Shown: piece after piece, positions 27,469 to 62,675 of the stretch | Position numbering within the stretch: position 1 is the stretch's first letter | Layout: every line of letters begins with the position of its first letter | DNA from: Prochilodus magdalenae | Lineage: Eukaryota; Chordata; Actinopteri; Characiformes; Prochilodontidae | DNA length: 64,000 nucleotides | Assembly (NCBI GenBank): GCA_024036415.1 | Contig: JAMWET010001940.1 | Coordinates: 214,501-278,500, forward strand | Reading direction: 5' to 3' | Notes under the pieces: model-generated | The model's database searches: none | The model's input: only the letters and a program-made list of their open reading frames with translations | What the model was told of the DNA's origin: nothing | Program-made: the position numbers and the translations under genes

Positions 27469-27554
27469 TGTTATTGGAGTAAACACGGTTTTCTCTGTAC
27501 GGTCCACAAACTTTGGTACTTTGGTCATCAACGGCCGAACCAGGAACGCCCTCT

Positions 27555-27661
27555 CAGTTACGGTCTCGCGAACCCGACTCTCATTGGCTGCCGCCGCCAT
27601 CTCTCCACTTTAGCACCGCCCTCTTGGCGGAGATGGGCGGAGCCTAACGTTTGGCGCCAAA
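27555..27661 (-). promoter_or_regulatory. ebpl promoter: CCAAT box, YY1-like motif, GC boxes and perfect E2F palindrome
   Basis: On the minus strand, reading toward the gene: TTTGGCGCCAAA at 27661-27650 (a perfect E2F-type palindrome), CCGCCC (GC box) near 27638 and again near 27620 as GGGCGG on the plus strand, GAGATGGCGGC at about 27603-27593 (YY1-like, including the upstream ATG) and CCAAT near 27583. The region is CpG-rich against its surroundings. Confidence 0.6.
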
Positions 27662-27789
27662 ATGTTATTAATGTGCTCTAACAACGCTATTACAAATTCA
27701 CAATCTCGTTCATTAACGCCGGATTAGAAGACAGTATTAATATATTCATTGTCCGTTTAATTAGCTACACTGACCATATAGTGCATTTT

Positions 27790-28125
27790 GTGGTTCTACA
27801 GTTACAGACTGTCCTTTAACACCTCAGTGTCTCTGCTGGACTTAGAATAATCCACCAAGAGTGTTCATTGGGCAGGGTTCTGTGACCGCTGATGAAGGAT
27901 GACCACGCTCCTATCGTCTCTGACTTTACATCTACAAGGTGGACCAACACCACGCTCTAATCGTCTCTGACTTTACATCACAAGGTGGATCCAACACCAG
28001 TAGGAACACATCACTAACACACCACCACGGCAGTGCCACTGCAATGCTGAGAATCACCCACCATACTACCTGTTCTGCAGTGGTCCTGTGGAGAAGGGTC
28101 TGTCTTTTAAAGAACAGGCTGAGAC
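27790..28125. repeat. Palindromic fish interspersed repeat, copy 2 (with internal duplication)
   Basis: Shares CACCTCAGTGTC..CTGCTGGACT, CACTAACACACCACCAC and GCTGAGAAT with copy 1. An internal 35-40 bp segment (ATCGTCTCTGACTTTACATC..ACAAGGTGGA) is repeated at about 27917 and 27960. Confidence 0.7.
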
Positions 28126-28151
28126 GAGGCTAATACATATATACATACATA

Positions 28152-28153
<2 letters not shown>

Positions 28154-28221
<68 letters not shown>
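28154..28221. repeat. (TA)n microsatellite
   Basis: More than 30 TA units, abutting the left end of the Tc1-like relic that follows. Confidence 0.97.
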
Positions 28222-28226
<5 letters not shown>

Positions 28227-28945
28227 AAAGTGAGTACACCCCTATGTGAAAATGGCCACACTGACTCGTTAGTGTCACAAGGTCTCAGGTGTGAATGGGG
28301 AGCAGCTGTGTTAAATTCTGTTTCATCGCTCTCACACTCTCTCATACTGGTCACCTATGCCGTTTAATATGGCACCTCATGGCAAAGAACTCTCTGAGGA
28401 TCTGAAAAAAGATGTGTTGCTCTACATAAAGATGGCCTAGACTATAAGAAGAACCAACACACTGACACTGAGCTGCAGCACGGTGTCCAAGACCATACAG
28501 AGGTTTAACAGGACAGGTTCCACACAGAACAGGCCAGCGATGGTCAACCAAAGAAGTTGAGTGCACATGCTCAGAGTCATATCCAGAGGTTGTCTTTTGA
28601 AAATAGATGTAGGAGTGCTGCCAGAATTGGTGCAGAGGTTAAAGGGGTGGGGGGTCAGCCTCCCAGTGCTCAGACCATATACCGCACACTGTATCGAATT
28701 GGTCTGCTTGGCTGTCGTCCCAGAAGGAAGCCTCCTCTAAAGATGTTTGCTGAAGTTAAGCAGACTAAGGACATGGATTACTGGAGCCATGTCCTGTAGT
28801 CTGATGAGACTAAGATAAACTTATTTGGTTCAGGTGGTGTTGAGCATGTGTGGCGGCAATCAGGTGAGGAGTACAAAGAACCATGAATGCCACCATGTAC
28901 TGTGACATACTGAAGCAGAGAGTGATCCCTTCCCAGCATGATAAA
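28222..28945 (+). mobile_element. Tc1-like transposon relic, right half lost
   Basis: Begins AAAACAAAAGTGAGTACACC, a familiar Tc1-family end, next to a TA tract. Plus-strand frames read transposase pieces: ELSEDLKKD-like text near 28390, then one open frame at 28557-28799 with SAHAQSHIQRLS, GQPPSAQTIYRTLYRIGLLG, CRPRRKPPLKM and the DYWSHVL that precedes the first catalytic Asp; a following SDETKINLFGS-like block is separated by a stop. No second half of the DDE domain and no right terminal repeat remain. Confidence 0.85.
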
Positions 28946-29374
28946 TATATATACACATACACACATATCATTAGAATAGTAGTTGTAGAAATACTTTCCC
29001 CCCAGAAGGAATTAACTCTGGTTAAGACCCTCTGCTAAATGCCATAAATGTAAATCTAAATGAATCAACAGACAGGAATGAAACTTGGTAGGTAGGTTTG
29101 ACATTGTGAGACATGCAAATGATACAAGTTTCTCATGTGGCACTACATGTTATGTAAGCAGTAAGCAAGGACAGGCCTTATTGCTGTACTTGACTGATCC
29201 AACAGGCACAATGGACTTGAGTAAGTAGCAATGCCCTTCATGAGTCATCCTGTTAGTGCCAGTACCTTTGGCAGATGGCTGCACGATGCAGTTATGACCA
29301 CTACCCATAACACCACGTCAACTTCACCAAAGACTGCAATTGGAGATTTACAGCATGTCATCATTAGTGACGAG

Positions 29375-29615
29375 TCATGAACGATTTGATGTCGTGCGTC
29401 ACATGCAGAAGACCTGGTGTCCCTCCACCTCCACCCCTACCGCAAAAAGCTGCATGGGAAAACATGGCAGCCCAACACCATACTAAGAGACTCTTCTTCT
29501 GTATGTGTAGCCCAATGAATATTTTCCATATCCGTCTAATTTTATCATTGATAGTTCCTAGTAACCTTCATCTTCCTTCCAAATAGCATTGCAATCCGAC
29601 ACTTCCTTCTGAGTG
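29375..29615. repeat. Interspersed repeat of unknown family, copy A
   Basis: Matches 60560-60865 in several ordered blocks: TCCACCTCCA.CCCTACC, ACTTCTGT.TGTGTAGC, AATGAATATT/AATAAATATT, GTTCCT.GTAACCTT and CCTTCC..A.TAGCATTGCAATCC. Same orientation in both places; the other copy has extra internal sequence. Confidence 0.75.
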
Positions 29616-29619
29616 CATT

Positions 29620-29860
29620 TATTCTTTAGACACAGCAGTGCTTCTGGAGTTTTAAACACCTCAGTGTCACTGCTGGACTGAGAATAGTCCAATAACCAAA
29701 ACTGTCCAGCCTACAGCGTCCTGTGGGCAGTGCTGAGAATAATCTACCACCCACTGATACCTGCTCTGGGGGGGTTCTGTGGAGGAGGAGATGACTATTG
29801 AGGAACAGAATGAAAGGAGATTCACAAAGTATACAGTGATTCAGATGTAATTGTGGAACT
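29620..29860. repeat. Palindromic fish interspersed repeat, copy 3
   Basis: Has CACCTCAGTGTCACTGCTGG, GGACTGAGAATAGTCC, CAGCGTCCTGTGGGCAG and CCACCCACTGATACCTGCTC, the same units as copies 1 and 2. It lacks the full inverted arm. Confidence 0.7.
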
Positions 29861-30179
29861 ACACAGTGCAACTGAATGGAAAGTGGCAGTCAGTGTAGAT
29901 ACAAGCAGGTGTATTTAAAGTTATGATCGGTAAATATATATTTAAATGATTTGTGGAATGTTATGATCGGTCAGTTGTTGAAGTGACACATTGTAACACT
30001 CTCTCTTTTCATAACTTTGGACTTGCATGAACTGGTCATGTTACATCATCCTACACCGGAACTGCATTTGTGGAAATAAATAATATTCTGCTGTAAGAGG
30101 TGAGTGTGAGAAAAGGAGCAAACACAGATCTACATCTGTTAGTGAATCTTCTAAAATTTTAAAAATGGCAAAAAATTCA

Positions 30180-30480
30180 TTTTTTACTCATTCGTTCATC
30201 TTCTAAGCAGATCATACTCCTGGGTCACAGCAGATGTAGCCTGTAGCCTAGCCCAGTGCTCAATAAGTAGATGGCAGGAAACACCCTGCACTGGCCACCA
30301 GTCCATCACAGGGCAGACATGCATACAAATACACTCACATACCTGTAGTTGCAGTGTGTGTTCAAGAACAAGGTTTTTTGAATGTGGGAGGAAACCCATG
30401 CACATAAGACCCTGGCTGCATGGCCAGGGACTTGTGAAGCAATGGCATTACCCACTGCACCACCATGTGTAACAGGTATG
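30180..30480. repeat. Degraded fish interspersed repeat
   Basis: Carries GGCCACCAGTCCATCACAGG, TGGGAGGAAACCCATGCACA and an ending CCCACTGCACCACCATGTG, the pattern of an abundant teleost repeat whose family I cannot name. Confidence 0.55.
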
Positions 30481-30924
30481 TAGTGTTCCTGAACACTCAT
30501 CAAAGAAATTGTTATAGTGATGTTAATGAACAATGAGAAGACAGAGGTGAACACGTGAATGTTTATGAGGAGGAATTACCCTGGTGCAGTTGGCTAAAGT
30601 ATTCAAGAAACTGAAACTGGGGAGTGGTGATGGTCTAAGAAACAGCATGGAGCACTGTCACAATAATCCTAATTTCCAGTTTACATCAGTAACAGTAGCT
30701 ATCTGGCTAAATAACATTGTGTGTATGCTTTAAGGGTTGGTTGCTTGTAAACAGCCATGATTATTGATCGTCAACTTCGATCATGTAGTTAAACCTGTCT
30801 ATAAACTGTGCTCTGTTCACTATAGTGCACTAGTTCGGTTGTAGCGGTGTCCGCAACGTGTACATAAACACAGTGCAACATAGCGCATTAGTAGTGCACA
30901 ACCGATACCTTCAGGGTAGGGGTA

Positions 30925-31110
30925 GAGAGCAGTACCCTGGTCCTGAAGGTATTCTGCATTGCACACTTAAATGATTTCCCTGCTCCCAACACACCTAACT
31001 CAACTTACCAGCAGCACTTTTAGAGTTGGAGGGGTTTGTTAAAGCAGGCACTCCACTAAAAAGGTGTAAGGGAGGGTACCTCTAAGACCAGGATTGAGAA
31101 AGATTGGGTT
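30925..31110. repeat. Short MITE-like repeat
   Basis: CCTGGTCCTGAAGGTA near 30938 pairs in reverse with TACCTCTAAGACCAGG near 31078. The core (CTCCCAACACACCTAACTCA) is typical of a common fish element. Confidence 0.55.
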
Positions 31111-33590
31111 AGGGTACCATTTCAGAGGCAGCATTAGATTCCCTTAAAGGTGCTGCAGGATAACAATTCTAAATGAGACCTGCTCTGTAATACAAACCAG
31201 TAGAAAAACACTGGACCTGTCAAACCTCAAGACATGTAAAGACAAGACATTTGTATTGCGGCAAAATCTTCAAATTCACGAGTCCAAAACCCGTAGGATC
31301 CGACTGCAGATCCTAAGTAGTGGAGAAGTGTGAACCCCACACTTTCAGTTCCCTGCAGCTCTGTTTTGGAACTGCATGCACATTTTTCAGGTCGTCTTTG
31401 AGCAAACGCTGGGCTGAACTTCTACTACATGACTCTGAACAGGTGAGAGAAAACATTGTAAAAATGAAACTTGGCTGACTGGACAAAGAATTACTCATCT
31501 GTAAGTGAAATGTACATGTACTACCTCCACAGCACGAAGAACAGCTGTGATTAGATTTAGCATGGCCTTCACGAGTTTCTGGATGTAGGCCACATCAAAT
31601 GTTTAGCCACCCTTACATCAGAGAATTAGGACAGTTTTGGTGGATGACTTCCCTGGAACCATTCTGGGGGGAATTTCCTGTGTACTGGGATTGTTGCCAC
31701 TGCAGATCCGCATGACTGTATGCTTCCATACACCTGCAAATTCAGCAACTTTCTTTACATTGTGGCCTTAAGCACGCTCACTCATGCAATCACTCCTCAC
31801 GCCAATCAGTAATGTCTGCTTTGGACAGCAGCAACAGATGAGCTACTGTCTCTTATACAAGACTGTGTGGGCAGACAAAGCAGGAGTATCTACTAGTGGA
31901 CTGTGAGTGGTGACAGTGTTTCAAAACTACTCAAGTCACAAACTGCTAAAAAAACCCTGCTAGACAGCTTCTCTTCTCTCTCTGGTTAAAATGTGTACAG
32001 CTCATGTCCTGTCCATTGTCAGTTTTTGGGAAACAAAAAGTCAGCACCCTGGACAGCGCACAACATTTAAGGACTGGAAAGTAAGAAAAACTAACACACA
32101 CACACACACATCAAAAAATATGCCAGATCCAGGTGTGCAAAACTGCCCACACAGTCGGTCATTCTCTACAACTGGGAAGTAGTCTATATATCTGTCTGAG
32201 CTCCCATTCTACCCTCTGGTTAATCTAACGTAATACTAAGAAGCCCCGATATTTATACAACAGTTCTGTATATCGTCGCTGTCCAACGAAAAACATGCAT
32301 CTCCATTTTTGTTCCGTTTGACTTTTATGCATCATTTGAAAACAGCCGCTGCCATTTACACACTGAGATTTGCATGATGAACGGACCAACTGAAATAGCC
32401 CAGAAGTGCTCGGAAGGATGTCTGGTTCCATCGACTTACATTAAAATCGAATTAGGTTTTTGGCCTCTCCTGTAAAGTTGCCATTTTGGAGATACTTGTT
32501 TTTCTTTGGGCAGCGACGATATGTCCTGATCGGCTTGACTGAATGGTATTTACTTGTTGCATTAAATATTAAGATGCTTAACAGAAGCTATTTTTGTTTA
32601 TTCCTCTCCCTCTCGTTACAAATTGCTTAGTGGTGTCAATCACAGGTATCAGTGTTTAACCAAGGAATTGTAAACATCATGATGTGACAGCCTGTTGTAA
32701 ATTTAACATAACTGAATTCAGCTGTCGTACTACAGTACTATCAATAACATTACACTGCTGTATTGTCTCTTAGTTTTAGCTCACTGTCGCACATCGACTA
32801 CTTTTAACCCAAGAATGGTTTTACATTTTGTAGTCAGAGTCGCACAGAAATAAGGAACCCTATGCTAGTTTTCACCATGTGGAAAAAGTAATATTAACAA
32901 TGCATTGTGGGTAAAAAAAAAAAAAAAAAGATAATTGACATTTAGACTCCATTTAGGAGATCTACCATTGCTATATCCATGTTACAAACAAGCACACACC
33001 CCTGCACATTAGTACTGCATGAAGGGGAGTCTTCTACTACACATTACAACATAGAACACCAGTGACTCTGTTCTACTACTGGCAAAGCAATTTTACTCAC
33101 ACATCAGTCCAGCCTTAGGATGTCTGTTCACAGTGCAGCAGTGTCAGCTTGCTTGTAGAAATATTCATGTTTTGTTTTGTGACACATTGGGTTAAAAGTA
33201 CACAGTGCTGTATGTGTATGTCTGTTGACACGTCTGTTGACAACTGAGAGCAACAGCAGTGATTTTCAGTCCACTACATAGTGACAGCACAACACCAAAG
33301 ATGTATTTACAAAGGGTACGTGAGGGGGCAGGGCGCCTTAGAAGGCGATCGTAATGCAAATTTACAATAACGTGTAAACTCAATTATGAACAGCTTGTGC
33401 ATCTGACAGTAAGATCAAAGCCAAGTTAACAAAAGCCCATCCTATGAAAAGAAAGTTGCTGGATGAGCCCACTGCCACTGAGAGCAGAAGGATGTACCAA
33501 GGCTTAAAAAAGTCAGAAAGAGAAACAGTACTGCCCACAGAGAGAACAAGCGCAGAAAAAACAAAGTGCACCGTAATCTATGAGAATCAG

Positions 33591-36414
33591 AGGAGAGCAA
33601 TAAAGAACAGATGGCTAACAGCAAGTTTATTTTGGTTAGGATAATTGATACATAAAGCACGTCCTGAGGGAGTGATGAGTGATGTATGGCCTGTTAGGGA
33701 CAGTTTCTAGAAGAGGGGGAAGAAGGGTAAGGAGGGGCTAGATGGGGCTGGAATTGTGGAGAGCTGAAGTGCATAGGATAAAAAAGAAAAACAAAAGGTG
33801 AAGGTGGAAAATGGAAGGGACCAGTTACAAGTCAGCCAGGAGAATCAGAGTAGAGTTAAAACAGAATTATTGTATAGTCCAGAGCACGGCAGAAAGCTTT
33901 GTCGTAAAGTGGCGTGAAAAGGAAAAACAAACAAACAAAACAAAAACACCCCAAACACTCCAGAGAAACTGAGACATGACACCCGAGAGAGCCCATCCTA
34001 AAACACCTCCAATGCTAAGCGTCAACTATTAAGAAAAAGATTTGCTCTGCTTTCAGTCTTTGAAATGAAAAACAAAAGGCACAATGAATTTCAACTCGTT
34101 CTTTATCTTTAATATGCACAAGAGCTGAAAATATTACAGATGAGCCACCTTAAAGAGTAATTCAATGCTAAAATTTATAAAAAGATACAAACAATCAGAG
34201 GCCAAAATGCGAAGTTCCTTTTTTTCATTAGTTTTTTTTTTTTTTTTACCTTTTTCTTTTCTTCAGCAAGTAAAAATCTTGCAACGAGAAATAAGCTTGT
34301 ATCAATTTCTGATACAAGACCAAAAATTTCCTTAATTCTTTAAAGTGGCTCGGTTTTTCCTAGGTGTCTAAATCATGAGTTTGCACACCTATGCAGGCTT
34401 TTTTTTTTTTTTTTTCTTTTGTTCGTCAACAATAAATGGCTAATTCCAAAAAACGTCAGGGCTGCCATTTGTCCTCGAATCCTCATCCTCAGTAGTCTGC
34501 AGCCAAACCACAACTACATTAGTCCCAATGTAATTTTCGTTTTTTCCATAAATCCCTTTACAAATAAATGCACAGGGAAAAAGAACAGAATTGTCCAGTC
34601 ACAACAGTTAGAAAGCCCATTTCCAACACATTTCCATTTTAACTGTTTGCCATCACAAAGTGAATGTTAAAACAAAACGACAAAAAAAGTCCCCATTAAT
34701 TGTGAATCAGTAACACAATGTTATTATTGTTCTCAAGTGTCCCGACAAACATCTAGCATGTGTGGCAGCTTTTCAATTTATACTTTACACAAGAAAGTAT
34801 TTTTTAGTTTGTACAGTTACGTTTTGTAGCAAATAAATTCCAAGAAAGAAAAGAAAAACAAAAAACCAAAACCAACAGCTTTGCCATGGATCTCCATTTC
34901 CCATTGCTTCTGTCTAAATTAAGCGAATGTCGCTTTCCATGTATGTTTAGCCAAAAAAATAATATATGTATATATTTATATTTGTGTGTGTATATATTGG
35001 GACAACTTCAAAGTGTGCATATAAGACTGAATCAAAGCTGCAAATGTGGAAGCTCCACAAATCACAAAAAATAATAATAAAAATCACAGTTCAATCATTT
35101 CTGCAAAGTTTCTCTCCGCCAATGATTTAAGCCTTAATTTTTTTAACTTAGAGAAAATATACTCCCTCCGAGGAGGAGAAGAGAGAAAAAGATGGGCCTG
35201 GTCATGAAGGCCTTTTGGGGTTTCTTCCTTGTATGATGAAACTTATTTCTGTGGTTCTGAAGCAGTTAAACTGACTCCAGATTAGAGAGGCGCACCTCTA
35301 AGCGTGATACTGAAAAATCCAGTGCCTCCTCCACGTGTCAAAGTCCATAAACACTTTGTAAGGATGGCGGCATCCTGCGGAACTGACATCATCCCATGTT
35401 CGACAAACGATGCCATCCGTTCCTTCATCGACACAGCCCCAGTTACCGTGGTAACCGAGAGGTCAACGCCACAAAACTCCTCATGCCATAGAGACTTTGC
35501 GGCTCAAGTGATTTGAACGTGTTCATCCCGTCTTTGTTTGTTACACTTTTTTCAGATTTGCTGATTTTTTTTGTCATTTTCCCATTTTTTTTTGTATATA
35601 AGAGTTTCATGATGATTTCCTTAAAAAAAAAAAATGAACAGAAGGAATTGGTGATAGCCTCTAAGTCAAGTTTGCACACCCCTTGTTTAAAAGAAAGGAC
35701 CCCCATTTTCTGAAAAAGGAAGAAAAAGAAAAACAAAAAAGAAAACTCTGACTAGTCCTCCTCAGAATAGTCCATGGACTCCTTAGAGAAGGTGGGATCA
35801 GGTTCCACATGGCTTAGCAGAACAGGTTGAATGTCTTGAGTTTGGGTGTCTGTCTGGCGCTCTACAATAGACATCCGAGCGGGTCTGCGATGTGTTGTTT
35901 AGAGAATTTTGTAGAACCAAAAAAAAGAAATAAAATAAAAATACTGAACGAAAGAAAAAGAAAAAAATCCCTGCCTTCAAACACCGGGTTCAGCTTGTTT
36001 TTCTCCCATCTTCCTCATCGGCTGATATGATGGCTGGTAGAACGTTAGAAGTTTTCTAGAAATGTTCATGCACACATATGACTGTCTGTGTGTTTTGCGT
36101 ATATGTGAGTGAGCAAAAAGAGCAAAAACCTTTTTTTGGCAACTGCAGTATGACCAAAGAGGTGGGTTTTACTATCTTCCTCTTGACGAAATGTGTAGAC
36201 TTCACTCAGACTTCGGGTGACGCTGGAGAGAATGCTCTCAAATTCTTCAGTGCTAGTTTTGTTTGTAGGTTGTAGATTTTTAGCGTCTTGATTGGTTGTT
36301 TTCACGGGTTAGTGGGTTGTTGGTTGATCGGTGATGGTTGGATTGTGGGGAGGGGCGGCGGGTAGGTTGAGCAGCAGGGGGTCCCGCCGGCTTCAAGTTC
36401 CGAGTTCGGCTCTA
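33591..36414 (-). other. Probable kpna3 3' UTR
   Basis: Stretch following the kpna3 stop codon on the minus strand, with many A/T homopolymer runs and no alternative gene. Candidate poly(A) signals on the minus strand are ATTAAA at 34113-34108 (2.3 kb from the stop) and AATAAA at 33631-33626 (2.8 kb). I recall a long 3' UTR for mammalian KPNA3 too, but cannot check it. Confidence 0.45.
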
Positions 36415-59427
<23,013 letters not shown>

Positions 59428-59780
59428 GGCTGTGCGTGTTCCTCTGTCTGTAGTCCAACGCTCGGAGCTCCGGCGAGGGGAAGTAGACAGTAACACTGGA
59501 AGGGAGGCGAGCGGTGGTGGTGGGGCAGCAGCCAGACGTGACAGGACGTCGTGGGGCAGGGAGGGGACGGAGGAGGCGAGAGGAGGAGCCCAAAGACGGG
59601 ATTTCTATCAGGGACGCACCGAAACGGCTAGTATGCTACACACACTCAAGCGCTTATAGACGCCCTATGAGCGCCTCCCTGTGTAACTGGCCCTGTTCGC
59701 CCGGATTATGTGCCTCATAAGTAGCTCTCCGAGACCCTCACTCCAACTTTACGGCGCACACAGGGCCGCCGAAACGACCA
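59428..59780 (-). promoter_or_regulatory. kpna3 5' UTR and CpG-rich promoter region
   Basis: CpG-rich, with GGGAGGGGACGG-type GC boxes near 59555 and purine-rich GGAGGAGG blocks on the plus strand. It lies directly upstream of the kpna3 start codon (GCCATGGCC, 59427). Transcription start not determined. Confidence 0.5.
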
Positions 59781-60059
59781 AACACATTGCTGAGGTTAGC
59801 AGTGAAGCTACAAGCCGTACTGTATGTTTACGTCAGTGTGCGTAAATCTTGCGCATGTTCCCGGCAGAGGACCCAGCCAACGTTAGGGGTCTTCATACGG
59901 CAAAAGGGATGCGTCACATGTTACGGGTGGGCGGATCGGTACTCAAGGGTTGATTCTTCCGAGCCTCATGTTCTCCTTCTGAGAATCGATTCTCACTTGA
60001 AAATATCTATTACATTAAATGTGTCCCTTGAGCGACAAACCCGTTTATCATTATCGTGA

Positions 60060-60100
60060 AACCGCTGCTGGCTGCTAAATTTCCTTCGGGATCAATAAAG

Positions 60101-60155
<55 letters not shown>
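60060..60155. mobile_element. LINE-type 3' tail with (TATC)n
   Basis: AATTTCCTTCGGGATCAATA followed by AAG and about 13 TATC units is the characteristic 3' end of teleost L2-like LINEs and their SINE partners. Only the tail is seen; the 5' portion is missing (5' truncation). Confidence 0.75.
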
Positions 60156-60559
60156 ATATATTATGGATACTCTATGTGTCTGATGGTGAGAAATAAGACT
60201 ATGGCAAATGCATGCGTAATGCTTTTCTCAGGCCTGGTGTGAGGGCCTTTTTGCTTCGTGATGCCACCATACAAAAAGTGTCTTACCATCCCAACGTCAT
60301 GCTCTACAAAAGCCACGTCTGTCTTTTTTACATGCCCTGTAGAGGCAGGTGGCCACTGCTACTGTGCGCATCAGGTAGGGCTAATAGTTTAACACACAAA
60401 AAAGAAAAGCACATCTCTCTAAAATTGTAAGATTACAGGAGAAGGCAAAAACACCCTTTAACTACAGTGGTTTAAAGGTGTTGGAATTTTACTCGATTTC
60501 TATTGGTCAGTTCATCAGGAAATATGCCCCCAATGGAAAGGACAGCTGCTGTGCTCTGT

Positions 60560-60865
60560 TTTCATGAGTCACACATCTAGAAGGCCTGTCACTCCACCTC
60601 CATCCCTACCCCAAAACCTGCAGTAACGTGTGAGAATATTCAAGCTCCATGGGATGGATTATCACAGGACACTATTAGGAATGCTGAGACGTCTGGCATG
60701 TTGCGTTAACCCGAAGCCATAGAGAGAGACACTACTTCTGTTTGTGTAGCTCAATAAATATTGCCCATATCAGTCTAAATTATCATAATGTATTGTTCCT
60801 GGTAACCTTTACCTTCCTTCCCAGTAGCATTGCAATCCCACACTACCTTCTGTGCGCAACTATAC
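60560..60865. repeat. Interspersed repeat of unknown family, copy B
   Basis: Ordered matches to 29375-29615 (GTCACTCCACCTCCATCCCT, ACTACTTCTGTTTGTGTAGC, GTTCCTGGTAACCTTTACCT, CAGTAGCATTGCAATCCCAC). Longer internal segment than copy A. Confidence 0.75.
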
Positions 60866-61666
60866 TTTTGACGATGCGTATACGTATATAGCCCTGTATA
60901 TATAGGCCCATATATACGCATAAACATATGGAGATATGGACGTGCCTGTATTTCTTTGGATAGTGATGTTGTGTTCATGTATCACTCTGTTTTGAATGCA
61001 TTTAAAAATGTTTGTTTCCCCCAACATGCTACATAACATTTATTGTTCAAGGTTTTCCTTAATTTACCAGATGAACACCAACTGGTGATGAAACTTTAGC
61101 TTGTCTTTTTTGTAAATACTGAGTCACTTAACAGAGAATGTGAACACAGATCATTTATAAGATGAATCTAATTTACATGGAGAATGTAGTTGGCTTAAGA
61201 ACTGCTACAGAAGTGTTTTGTTGCCATCTCATGAACATTATATGCACTGCTTGCTCCTTCTGAAAGTTCTAAAAGTAAGGGTGTGCATGCACTGAGCAAT
61301 CCTATTAATCACCTGAAATCCAGCTATTAATTTCTGATTTCTAAATTGGACAGAGGCCTTAAGGCCATCTAAGAAACTGTAAGTATGCGATTTTTGCTGA
61401 AATTGTGATGGTTTTATTAAGTGTTAGTGTCTGAGAATTATGGTATTTTCGTGAAATTAAATTCAAACAAAAATAACTCCTCCCTATTGAGTATCCTGTC
61501 TTGGTGCTGGTCTAATGCAATGGCTTTCTTGTAGAAAAGCGTGAAATCCATTGTAATTATTACATTGTGTATCTGTTGCTCAGTAATAACTGATATGTGC
61601 AAGTCTACTGTCCAACAATTACGTAATACAAATGAAATTGGAACCCATCTACCAAAGAGCAATGTC

Positions 61667-61672
61667 TTTATT
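61667..61672 (-). terminator. Candidate poly(A) signal of spryd7
   Basis: AATAAA on the minus strand about 1.0 kb after the spryd7 stop codon; another is at 61418-61413. Confidence 0.4.
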
Positions 61673-62675
61673 ACTTTACCAGCGAGTATCACACAAATAA
61701 CACATAATGATTAGTGCATACAAAACATTACCAATATCATCAGACTGGCTGTTTTTTACATTAACTATGATATTTCTGAACAAAAACAGAATAACCTAAA
61801 ATCAAATATAGTAGGACATCTCACTTTGGGTATAAAATACTCAGTATAGGCACTACATCTTTCTGTTCTTGCCACCCACATAATATATCATCTCAACTTT
61901 CTTTACTACAACATGTCAGACAAGCAAAGTTAAGGAAAGAATCTGATCACAATAAAGAATAAGAAAAGAAGTTAAATATAGTGAACTATGACAATGTTTG
62001 ATAAATAGGTATCTGGTGAAGCCATATGGTTTTAGTGGGTGATACAGAAAACTCTATTAAGATATGGCTGCAACAGTGGAACAACTACAGTGCAAAGATT
62101 TTCATTACAGAAGTTTTTTCTTTAAAATAATTACACAGAATAAAATATTCTAGATTTGGTTTGAATATTTGTGTTTCCATTGAACGCATCTAGCAATATT
62201 GCAACAGCATTCAATTTTCAACAGCGACTATATGTCAGCTGTAATTCATTATGTCAGTAACATTCAAAAGAAATATTACCCCTAATGTTGGTCCAATGTT
62301 TAAGATTTTCTGACATGATTGCATTAGAACATGAATCAAATACAAAGAATGAGTGTTTTTCTAAGTAGCATATTGCTGGTAGTCTGAAGCAAAGTGCCAC
62401 AAAATTAAAATTAAATAATGAATAATTAATAAGTACATAAAACAGGGCAAAAGCAGAGTGTTCTGACTGCCAATACAGATAAATCCTACATAAGCAAAAA
62501 TCACCAAAGACGTAACACTGGCAACATTGCACTTTTGAACCGACAGAGCAAAGCATCAGCCACATAGTCACTAACATATGGTGCTTCATTTCCATCTCTG
62601 GGTTGCCCTCGGGATCTAGTAGCTGGAACAGACACAATGACTGGATAGCTGATGGACGTGGAGTGCCTCCGAAGA
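61673..62675 (-). other. Probable spryd7 3' UTR
   Basis: AT-rich non-coding sequence between the spryd7 stop and the nearest AATAAA. Open frames here have no similarity that I recognise. Confidence 0.45.

Larger units (their letters stand above)
27662..33590. other. Repeat-rich intergenic DNA between ebpl and kpna3
   Basis: No gene found on either strand. Contents that could be named are listed separately (palindromic repeat copies, (TA)n, Tc1 relic, fish repeats). The remainder, including 31500-33590, has no recognisable feature beyond a 17-nt A run near 32918. Confidence 0.55.

Noticed and set aside
62254..62637. 127-codon minus-strand frame downstream of spryd7
   Set aside because: It is after the spryd7 stop codon in AT-rich 3' UTR sequence with no recognisable protein similarity.
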